A stretch of DNA of 64,000 bases from Symsagittifera roscoffensis (taxonomy: Eukaryota > Xenacoelomorpha > Acoela > Convolutidae), in the NCBI RefSeq assembly GCF_963678635.1, contig NC_087066.1, positions 46,969,129 through 47,033,128 of the forward strand. The letters are read 5' to 3'. Positions 36,601-48,600 of the stretch are shown in pieces. Under the pieces are notes generated by a model. That model was not told the origin of the DNA. It saw only the letters and a program-made list of their open reading frames with translations, and ran no database searches. The translations under genes and the position numbers were made by a program. How positions within the stretch are numbered: position 1 is the first letter of the stretch; each line of letters opens with the position of its first letter.

Positions 36601-39600
36601 GCTGTTTTTTTCTGAAGGTTTCGCGTGTTGCTTTGTTTTGCGGGTGCTTTTTTGTTGCGAGTTGTCGCGGTACCACTTTGCATCCATCTCCGGTCAGTTT
36701 GACCGCACACTTTGTTATCGAAACTGTTTCAAAACTATGAAAAACATTTTTGCTCAAAAAATTGATGCAGCATGATGAGCAAACAAAAAATCTTGGTTAA
36801 ACAACCTCCTACAAATTTGATGATAAATGTTTTTAATTAATGGTTTAAATTTTTGAGTAAAAGGCCTCATGATAGATTATTAGTTTCGATTTCGAAAACT
36901 GTAGGAATTCTTCCAGCTGTCTTCATTTTGTTATCAGAAACCAACAGAACACAAGTCGATTATAGGTCGCTGGTTGTTGATGCTCGTCTTGAGTTATTGT
37001 TCCGACTTTCGATACAAAAGTAAAGGAGTATTTGTGCTCGGGTGGGTTTTTTTTCATCAGACAAATTTCGACTTTTTAACTAGCCATTTTTGACGAAATT
37101 TTTTTAATATCATTTCAAAGGTATTGTTGTCCTGAGCTCAAATTTGAAAAGATATTTCACCTGTGATCATTTTGTAAGACTTTCAACTCAATTGATCATA
37201 AATTTAAAAAAAAAACTGGAATTAAAGGCTTTGATTCAACTGTCATTAGCCCTCTAAAAAATTATCTGATACATGAACGTAATCGAAGTGTCTTGAATAA
37301 AAAAGAATGAGATTGCTCACAGTCGTATGAGGAATTCCCCAGGGTACAGTCATAGGAACCGATTTATTTAATCTAAAGTAGCAAACCTACTTCCAATAAT
37401 CAACTGGCTCGCAAAAAAAATTAGTTGTTGTTATGATCAAGCTATCAAACCAATGAAATTTTGAAAGATGTCAAATTGTTTTAGAGAAAAATTCCACTGG
37501 ACAAAAATTTCAGTTTTTCTAAGCAAGCTTTTGAGACAATGAAACAATTGATTATCTCAAATTTTCACAAAGCAAATTATAGCGCAAATAGGTTTGCTAA
37601 TAGCTAGTTTTTTCTAGCAAGGAGGTTGCTGTTTTTAGTTGGTTCGTTTCAGAATTAAGTCAATTCAAAAAGGCAAATTTTAGGAAAAAGGACAGACACT
37701 GTCTAGCCTTGAAAATAAATTGAGTTCCTTGTGTCTAAAGAATTGAACTCTTGTCAAAACAAATTCTCGATCATTCCAAATTTAGGAAAATTCGAAAACT
37801 CTAGAACATTTTTGGCCTTTTTAAAAGTCGCATTCGACGAAGCTAAATCATTGCGTTCACTTAAACTTTTCGTCCATAGTGCATTCCCACTTTTTTTTAT
37901 CAGATAAGATATCAAGGATATGTACAATCAATAATTGAGCAGATGACACCATACTGCTTTTTGACGGTAAAAAACGCTGTGGGCAACGTTGAGAGAGCTT
38001 AAAAACAAAATATCGCCATTTTGTCGAACTATTTCAACCAGCACTCTATAAAAATTGATTTTTTTTTATTTCTGAAAAAATTAATTAAAGTTTATGATCA
38101 AGTTATACAAGAGCTTGAAAATTTAAATATTTAAACGTTATTTTCGACAACCGATAAACATTAAAAAAAAAACACAAAGATAAATTTTTTTAAAACGTGG
38201 CGCAAAACCATCTAAACACTACAATCCAAAATTCAGAACTTAGTCTTTTGCAGTGTTCAGCTATGATTTTGAGCATGATATCAGAAAACCAAATTGCTAC
38301 ACTAGAATACCAACTGAGCTGGGCCGCTGAAACCTGCATGGGTGTGCCCAATTTTCAATTTTCGGCAAACTCAAAGCTCGATCCTAAAAATTTAATTTTT
38401 GTTTCTTTTTGCTTGATTAAAATCATCGTTATACAATCACCAGTTTTTAAAAGTTCAAAAATCTGCGCTTCTGCTTGCTGGAAGTAGACTCAATTTACCA
38501 AAAATTAAATGTTCGCATGCATCAGAGAACTAATGAATTAGTTAACGTTTTCTGCATTAGCTTCTACCCAAAAAGTATTTCTAGAAAAAGTATTTTATCA
38601 CATACTGGTCATCAACTAACCAATCAATTTTTCGAGAATGTAATTTATTTCAGACCCAAAAACGCAAAAAAAAAAATTTCACAACCAAATTACGCAGGAC
38701 CCAAGCCTAGTGTCATACCGGAAATTATCTTGGAAACAATTTAAGTCCTAATAAATTATTTGTCCTTGACCAAATTGTGTGCTTAGTTAAGTTCTACACC
38801 TTCTGTAAGTTTGAATATTACTTGTTCTTTAATCATTACTTTAAGCTCAGTGTTCTTATTTTTATAGTGAGCCAAAAACGTTGAGTTGAAAATTGTTAGG
38901 TCTGAGTACTAGGCCTCAAATAAGTCTAAAGTACTAGCCATAAATAAACAAAAACAGAAAAATTTAAGCGAGCTTGATTTGCTTTGAGAACCGGGTCAAC
39001 CGAAATGCGGACTAAAATCCAGTGCACAGTTTGGCCTCGTATTGCTGGGTTGAGCGTGTTTATATAGTGGAATTTTTTTGGTGCATACGGGAAGACTGCA
39101 ACCCATTACTCCCGATTACCATGATCGGAGAGGGGTGAGCAGTGCGAAGAAACTATCCGAGAAGAACCATTTATGTAAATAAATGTTTGAGTACTTTTTG
39201 TCGGCCTATTTTTTGTCAGCATAGTTGTCACTTAAAGATTTCTGCTAATTAGCAACTCCTTCAAAAACGCACTCTGTACGGGTGCAGGTAACTGAGGTTC
39301 AATAAACTGGTTATTTTTTTCCAGTAAACTGAAATACACAATACACCACTTATTTTGCAAAAATAATTACTGATGTATTAAGTAAAGAGATTAAAACCTT
39401 GAAAGCATTGCATTTTCTTAATGAATTTTTCGAAGGTTCTGTTTTTGGTAGTAGGTTTTACTACCAAAAACAGAACCTTCGAAAAGCTCAAAAAAAGTTG
39501 TAAAGCTTTCAAAGTTTTAAAATCTCTCAAACTTCCACTATATCAGTGATTATATTTGTGTGATGAAAAAATGAGCTATTAGTGCATACCCTGCGGATAA

Positions 39601-42600
39601 CTGCTTTGACGAATTCGAAGGAGGCGGCGACTGAGCTGACCAGTCCAAATATGGGCACTGCCTGGCCCACACTCATGGCTCCCATCAGCACAGAGAAGAA
39701 CACAGTCATGACCTCCGACACACTCATCGAGTCATTCGCTATCTGCTTCGGCCCATACCTGTTATAATTCTTGTAATTGTTCTAGAATATTCGGATCAAA
39801 ACTTCATGCTTCGAGCTGAATTTATTCCTTTCCTCCCATACCTTCCCTCCCTTGCCTAATTTTCTCGTGTAAAGGTACATTTGTTCACAACAATAGTCGA
39901 GCGAACCAAAACAAACGCTTTTCAGACAACGCCAAGTCTTTTTTCATTTCTAATTTAACGGAAGATTTTAAGTTGGTATTTTTTCCTTAATACAATAAAT
40001 TTGAATAACAAGTGAAGAAAAACAAAGGCAGATAGATACACAAAATTTGGTACACCTCTGCGGCGAGGCTCTGGTTATGTGAATTATACTCAAACTCAAT
40101 TATTCAGTTGGGTTTTGGAAGCTATAACAGTTGAAATCAATTGTTTGCGGCAGATTAATCGAATTTGTGGTTTTTTTTCTGCTATACGGCCCAAATTATC
40201 AAACTGTTAATTGAGCCAATCAACTTCGAGAATAATGATCAAATTTTCAAAATGGCAAAAAGAATATTTCTTGCGCCATATAACAGAAAAGAGCCCAATT
40301 GTTTTACCAAAAAGCGAGTCCGTATCCTGCGAACATGGTTCCGAATGCCCATCCGAGAAATCCACCTGTGACAGTGGCCTTGCGGCGCTCAAGTCGTCTC
40401 GCCTTTCTCAGCTTCTTGTCGTACCTGAACCCAAATACTACTCAAAAGGTTAATTTTTGATTCTGCCGCTCTATTTTTTGTTTAACAACTCTGAGACTAA
40501 CGCGAGTTCTCTTTTTCATGTCCTCAATCACCCAATTGTAACCCAATGTTTCGGTGACCCCTCTATGCGGAATATCTAGTATTTACATATCTGTTTAGCT
40601 GTAACTATAATGAATATAAAAATAATTGAATACAATGGAAGCTTAAAAAATATACATTAATGGTCGTTAGATCTGTAAGTGGTGACTTAGAAAAGCAAAG
40701 ATTCCAAAACAGAATCCAAGATTTGGAATCTCAAACAGCAAAGAAGATCAAAGAAAAGTAGCAATGTTGCGGATTGCGCGACAAATCTGATTTTGACCTG
40801 TTGCGGAATCCGTTAAACAATTCACAAAATGCACAGTTTGGCCTCGTAATGCTCACAATTTGATCTCTCGTGGCTCTCCTCCGAATGCGACCACAGTTCG
40901 GATGGAGGAGAGAGTGTACTCGGCCACCGCCCCCGCCTCCCCGTACTCCCGCTGCTCATCCGCCGAAGCATCCCCACTGACCTACAACACAAGTTTGCAG
41001 AAAAAAGACGTCGCAACTAATTAGCAGACATAGAGCGCGCTAGCTTAGCCCAAAGAAGAGCCGTTTGTACCGACAATTTTGTCACAATAATGGTCTTGTC
41101 TAGTCTAGTTTTAAGTTTTATGCGAGAACAGGCACTTAATGAAAATAGGCATTCAATAAAAACTGCATTTTCAAAGATTTATGATATGATATAGAGGTCA
41201 AAACTTTCAAGATCTGCCCAACATTCATTGTGACAGCTCATCAGATGCCAACCTTTCTTTTTTGAAAAACTTAAAGCTATTTGAAGCCGCATGTATTATT
41301 ATTAATCAAGGCAAAAATGCACGCTAGTTTTCCATTAACTTCAAAGAATTCAAGTAGAACACTTTGAAAAAGTGACTTTTTCTCAAGGTGGATGAACTAT
41401 ATTCTGAGTTAAAATAAAGAAAACAAAAATTGGAAACTGAATAAAAGGTCGGTGGACACATTGTAATGAAATTTGGTATAATGAACAAATCAAATAATCT
41501 GAAAACGTTTGTTTTTCATGTTTCATCAAAAATCACGCATTTGGAAAAATCAACCAATATGAAATCACCACAATTAGAGCGGGTGAGGGGATTGTTAGTT
41601 TAAGAACCTAAAAAGCATGAAAAGCTGAACCATTCAATCAAAGACTTACTTTGGCGAATCCCATGCCGCCTATTGCGAGAGGGGGTAGAATGATACACAT
41701 GACTCCCGCCATTTTGGGTCCATACACGAAGGCGATGACAAAACCACTAATGAATGTTGCACTGTGCTGTACACAGATCGCTATCTTGTCCGATATGCCC
41801 TGTCTGATTTTCTCTGTGTCACTGCAAATTGATTTTTTTTCTAAATTTTGTCGAAATAATGTTTCCTTCAGAAAAAGAGTGATATGATTAAGGATGTTAA
41901 TTTACAAGGCAAAATAACCAATTCAAGAAAGATGGTCAGTGTTGTTCAATGATGTTGCCAGGGTTGAGGTCCTCGACTTAAGAAAAGAGCGGCGCGACCC
42001 GTATTTGGCTATTTCAGCCCAACGCAAACAAAACTTGGCAATTGAGAAGTGGCGCAACCGCCGGCGCGATTGTAAATAGCCAATTCCCTACCGGCGCGAC
42101 TCGGACAAACCGCCTCGACCTGCGCCACTGAGCAAAAAACCAACAGTTTTTCTTCAGTCGCGCCTTCAGTCTTTTCTTAGGTCACGCCGTCATTCTCTCT
42201 TGAGTCGCGCCGGTTAAGTTTGTTCTTAACTGACATCTGTTTTTTTCTCAAATCGCGCCGTCAGTCTTTTATGTCGCGCCTTTTAAATGTTTTCTCAAGT
42301 CGCGACGTCAGTATTTTTGTGAGTCAATTAAGTCGTTTCGTATAAAGTGCCGCTCAACTCTTTCCTTAACTAGAGCCGCTTTAGTCTTTTAAGTCGCCTT
42401 GTCGGTTTTTCGTAAGTTGCGCCGTCCATTTTTTCGTAAATTGCGCGGTCAGCTTTTTCGTAAGTTGCGTCGTCAATTGACGAAAAAAAAACTTAAGCGG
42501 CGCAGCTTACAAAAAAAACTTAAGCGGCGCGACCTAAGAAAACACTCAAGCGGCCCGACTTATTAAAAGACAAAGAGGCTGCGTGACATAAGAATAGACT

Positions 42601-45600
42601 GACGCCGCCACCTTGAAAAAAAGTAAATAACAATCATAGATAGAGAGTAGTTTATGCAAACGAGTTGCGTCATGTGACAAAGAAACTAAACTATTGGCCT
42701 GATTATCACTAGTAATTATCTTGAAACAGTTATTTTTACATGGATGCTTCACTTTCATCTTGTTTGTGCAGTTATTGTGCTTTTACTTGCTCTATCTATA
42801 TGATGGGGTTGAGAAATTAGACAATAAGGAAATTAGACGGAGGTACTTAAAGGGAAATTAGACGATTTCGCAACGCAAAACTGCAATTGTGAGAAAATAG
42901 ACGAAAGTGAGAGAGATTAAACTTGTTTGCAGACAAATTGCGTGAGTAAAATAAAATTGTTTGCAGTTAACAGTTAAATTTCGTCGGCCAAAAATTTTAT
43001 AAGTCAACCATGCATAATTTCTTCAATTCAAAACTCTCCTGTAATTTTCGAATTTGACATTTTATGTTCATTTAAACGAATTGTTTTGATAGGTATTGAA
43101 ATTATATGTTCTTCTTGTATTTGTGAAACTTGACTCTTAAAAAAATGTTCGTTGGCTTTTTCCTTTTCATAGCTTTTTCGTCTAAAATGCCAGATCTGTA
43201 AAAAAAGAATTTTCGTCTAGTTTCGTTTTTGAAGCATCTGTCTAATTTGCTTGTCGTCTAATTTCCTAGGCCCCTTATATGATATATCAGTCCAATACTT
43301 TTGCGCGTTATATCTTTTTGGACTTTTGTCTGCCATCATGTGTAACTTCTTCTTTCATGTCCAAGTCTTTGACTTTTTTGGAGTTTTGGGGGGAGGGGGC
43401 GTCACATCGTTTATACAATTTTTGCGCGACCCCACTCAGTAAAAGAGAAAATAATCGATTATACTACAATTATGATTGAACTTTTATCAAAATTATAATT
43501 AATTATACGCGCCAAATTTAGATGCTTAAACGTGACATTTTTAACCCATTATAATGATAACATTTTTTGTGGCATTATAATAAATTATAATCAATTATAA
43601 TTTCATCTAATTTTTCCGAAAACCTCTTATAATTTCTTATAATTTCTTATAATCTATTATAATATATTATAATCATTTTTTTTTGTCAAAAACCTCTGAA
43701 AGTGAGATGTCTTGTCACTCTTTGGTTCATCTGAACACAAAATTTTACCATGAAACAAAAGTTTCATAGAGATCCCCTCATATTAGTTGAAAGAATCCCG
43801 CGGTAGGTGAAATATAACTCTTCTATATAAATCATGAAACTAAAGCAGTGAGCTTATATTTGGTAGTAAAAAAACTTAAAATGTGCATCAAGAAACAAGT
43901 ATAATCAAAAAACCCAAGTATAATCAAGTTTGGGTTCATTTGAACACAAAATTTTACCACGAAACAAAAGTTTCATAGAAATCCCTTCATATTAGTTGAA
44001 AGAATCCCGCTTTAGGTGAAATATAACTCTTCTATATAAATCATGAAACTAAAGCAGTAAGCTTATACTTGGTAGTAAAAAAACCTAAAATGTGCATCAA
44101 GAAACAAGTATAATCAAGAAACCCAAGTATATCAAGAAATGAAAAATAAAGTTTGAATTGATTTGAAAACTGTTAAATTAGTTTTTCCATTTTTTATATA
44201 AACCAACGTCTACGAAATGCATAAGATATAAAGAATTCGGGTGGAAGGGCGAAGACAAAAGAGGCAAACAAAAGGGATCATAAACAATTATAATTGATTA
44301 TAAGGGATTTTTTCTGCAAAACAAATACAATAGAAATTTGGGTAAAGATAATCGATTATAACCAATTAAAATGTATTATAATTGATCAAAAGAGAAATTA
44401 TAATCAATTATTTATTGATTAAAATCAATTGTTTCTCAATTTTTGTAAGACTGGTACTAAAATCATATTATAATCGATTATAAACTGGATGCGGAGACTT
44501 ACGTGAAGACAAAGGGCGCGGCTCGCGAAAAAACTTACAGCGCGACTTACGACCCCGCACCAAAGTTTCATGGATAAAAACCAATTATATTGGATTTTTG
44601 ATGACGGATCAATGCCTCCCAGTCTCCCACGATACGCCGCCCCCTCCTTGTCGGCCACTCCCCTGTGACCCCCTACCATCATGTCTACCGCTGTGCCCCA
44701 CGTCCCGACGTCCTCCTTTATGCCCGTCTCTTTTTTGAGCATAGCGGGGGAGAATGAATGGGGTTGTAGCTCTGGGGGGGGGGGGGTCGTAAAGGGAGGG
44801 GCGACACTACTCACTTCCCCATGTCACCCACGTCCCCCAGTAAACCTACCCACTTCCCCCACTATCACCTCCAACCGCCATGTCCCCCACTATGCCCCCG
44901 TCCCACTTTTTACATTTCTCCCACACACCTTTACCAAACTACCCCTCCCCCAGGACCATCAAAACCCCCACAATTATAATCGAATGCTTTCGAATTTTAG
45001 AGATACAGACTATAAAAATGCAAAACATGGGGCTGTTTTCCATTTATCCAACCCCTTGTGAAAAAAAACTTCATAAAAATAAACCCCTTGTCAAGGGAAA
45101 AAACTGTTCATAAAATGTGCTCACGGCATTTTGCATGCACGAAATGTAGTAAAAATTTGTTCACGTGTTCACGCTGACTTGTTTAATGCAGTTTGTAACA
45201 TGAAAATTCATTTTAAAAAGACTTTCATTTATTGAGTTTTCAGCAAAAAACAAAGGGGGTAAACTGGAAAAGAGTCAGTTGATTATTATCCATCAAATTT
45301 CAGTGCGGGAAAAGACAGACGGCGCGAAATAAAAATTTTAAGCGGCGCGACTTAAGGAAAGACTGACGGCGCGACTTACAAAAAGGCTTCAGTGGCGCGA
45401 CTTACGAAAAGACTGACGGTGTGACCTAAGAAAAGACTGACGGCGCGACTTGAAACCGCGGCGCGACTGCGAAATTCAGTCTAAAAAAGGCATGAAAAAA
45501 CTATCTTTTTAAAATGTGTATGCAATGAGCTCAATTTTTGCTTAAAACTGGTTGCTTAAAATAACTGACTCTGCTAATCGGGTGACGAGGGTGCCTGTCT

Positions 45601-48600
45601 TCTGCTGGTCGAACCAGGATATGTCCTGTCTCAACACTGCTTTGAAGTTAGCCTGTCTCAGTCGGAACAGGATGTTTTCACCCGCCAAAGTCACCATCGT
45701 GATCTAAATCATTAAAAAAGATTTTGAAAAAAAACAGCAAAGCATTGCAGGACTGACTAAAAGTCATACTGAAAAAAAAACATAAACTACAGTCTGTTGT
45801 AATGTATGGTATGAAAACAAATTTAGGAATGGGTAAAATGGATAAACCTGAAAGTAGGATGCGACGAAAACAGCTGCGCCCACAATTGTCATTTTGATAC
45901 AGATGTCGGTCATCTCATCTTCGAATAGAGCCATCATGCTGTCCATGTCTGAAGCTAAACATTCAAATAAAAAAAATTCATTAGACAGCAATATGTTACT
46001 GGAACAAAAATCTTATGATAATCATTTTACGACTGACTAATACTTATTTGAAACTGAGCTCGATTCTCACTTAGAAGTGTTGTCCCGTTACAAACCTAGC
46101 GTTAAAAGTAGCATGGTTCCAATTCCGTTTAGCCCGATGTAAAAATTAGTCAAAGCAACATTTAATTTACGTAAGTAAAAGAAAACCCGGGTCGAGATCC
46201 CGCTCAAAAACCGCTCAAGATTTGAGCGGTTTGAGCGGTTTTCCAGCAAGATTTGAGCGGTTTAGGCGGTTTTTTTTTGGAAAAACCGCTCAAACCGCTC
46301 AGATCTTGCTTAAAAAACCGCTCAAAAACCGCTCATTTCTTGCGGTGATTTTTGAACGGTTTTTCAAGCAAGATTTGAGCGGTTTTTGAGCGGTCTTCCT
46401 AAACGTTTAGAGTTCAGTTTTTCTAAAGAGGCTTGGGTGAGCCTATGTTTCACTGATTGAAGTTGAATGAGTGAAACATAGGCTCCCCCTCCCCCTCACC
46501 CTCGTCATCGCCAGTGACCCTTCCAGCTTCCTGCTGCAGTGCACCGGGCCCACTAAAAATTCCTGGGTTCCCGCCTGCTGACCCAGCCGGACCTGGCACA
46601 CTGACCACCAGAACACTTCCCCCCTCTTGCACCCCCACCAGCCCCGTTCTGTTGGCCTCCAATGGAGCCTCCCATCTAACAGACGTGTTCAGTATTCATT
46701 GTGGTATTCAGTATTCATTGTGGTATTCAGTATTCATTGTGGTGCGTAATTTCTATTGGCTTCGCTGCGCGACACTATTTTCAGGGCCGCATTTTGGCTA
46801 ACGGATAAGGCGTCTGACTTCGAATCACAAGATTGGGGGTTCGAATCCTTCTGTGTTCGACTATTTATTATTAAATCTTGCGCGGTTTTTGAGCGTTTTT
46901 TTTAGATAAACCGTTCAAATCTTGCGCGGTTTTTGAGCGTTTTTTTTTAGATAAACTGTTCAAAAACCGCTCAAACCGCTCATTTTGAAGCAAGATTTTG
47001 AGCGTAATTGTCTAAAAAAACCGCTCAAACCGACGAAATGTGCACGACGAAATAGATGTTAAAGGCCTTAATAGCGAATTTGAAGTGAAAAAGAGACTCA
47101 GAATATTGCAAAGTTTTGAATTTTCAAGTTTTCGATTTGAACTGGAACATTTCTGACAAATGCTATAAATGGCCAATTTGACTACAACAACGTGTCAAAC
47201 ACACATCAGCCGATAACGAGACGGAAAACTAGAACAACAAAGCCTCTTATCGTGACTCGAAGACACGGGAAGTTGCTTACTTTAGGAAGACTATGTGAAC
47301 GGAACGTCCAGTGAGACATTCGGGACAGCTCCGAACCCTCCCGATTGAGAATAAATTGAAAGATAACGAAGTTATTTCTGGGAGAGATTAGAATTGGAGG
47401 CCCGCTGCTCAGAGACTCTTTTAGCAAAAGTTGACTACATTTTAGCTACTGTGATGACCGGAACCTATTTAAGTTAATTCGATATCGGTTTAGTGTTTCA
47501 GAGCATGAGCAGTTAGAGGCGAGGAAAGATTCAATCCGTCTCTAATGGATCTAGTATATGACTGTCACTAAAACTGTTTCTAATTGTGGTTTACAGCCGT
47601 GTTTTTAGTAAAAACGACGTAGTCTGGGGATCCGAGACGCAGCTATGAGGTTACTTTTGCATATAAACAAAAGCTGATTAAAAGTCATTTGGCCGATGGC
47701 CTAGAAACGGTAACGTGATTTTTAGCTCTTAAACAGACCGGAAAATCAACTGGCTAGTCCAAGTCGATAAAAAACGAGTAAAATTAAAGTAAGTGACGTC
47801 AGCCAGTCGTCGAAGGGGACTTTTTCTACGCTCATTCACTGTGTAAATTCTCAGTTTTTCGTTATCTAACCGGTCATCATGCATCTTCTCGTGTAAGATA
47901 GCTTATAAAAAAAATGTAGTTTTTTTTTTCGAAAAACGGCCTTGAATTTGAAACCAAAAAGCTTTAATAACAAAATACTATCACTATGAAATTCCTGTAA
48001 TTCAGCAGCTCTGCTATGAAATTCTTTTTAGATGCCTAATTGCGCAGTTTTTTTCAAGTTTGATAGCTCGCGTGATCCGAACTAGGGAGTTTTTTTCACC
48101 ATGTTATGAAGACACCACAATTTTAGCGATTTAAAACAAAGATAAGTTTCAAGTTCTTACTCTCTTAGATATTTTTTTCAATATCTTTTAGGCATCATGT
48201 TTTTTCTAAAATTAACTTTATAGAGCAATGAAAGCAAATTATTTAAACTTCTCACTATAATGTATCAAAAAGATGATTACCAAATTTTTCTGCGTCCGAA
48301 GTTGCCAGTTACCTGCAGCGTCATATCCAAGGAGCTTTTCTTATGTGTTGTAAAACTTCAGAACAACAAAAATCAGAAAATTGTAAGGAAAGAGTTTTTT
48401 TACTGAGTGTTTCACTTTGAATGCACAGTTTTTTATAGTTCTTTTATCGAGAAATAACTCACTTGTAGAAAAAAAACTTGTGCACTAAAAACTAGAATGC
48501 TCACACCGAAAAAAAACTAGGAGCCAATTTTTGATATTTTCATTGAGAAAATCATTTTACCTTCGATCTCTCTAAAAAAATTGTTGGAATTTTAAAAGTT

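Noticed and set aside
39060-39180. Possible small nuclear RNA or 5S rRNA gene
   Set aside because: A short stem around CCATGATCGGAG first suggested U1 or 5S, but the sequence does not follow U1, U2, U4, U5, U6 or 5S at the conserved positions.
47206-47427. 73-codon frame as a transposase helix-turn-helix
   Set aside because: A faint likeness to a Tc1/mariner lead-in on the other strand has no catalytic part nearby and could not be supported.
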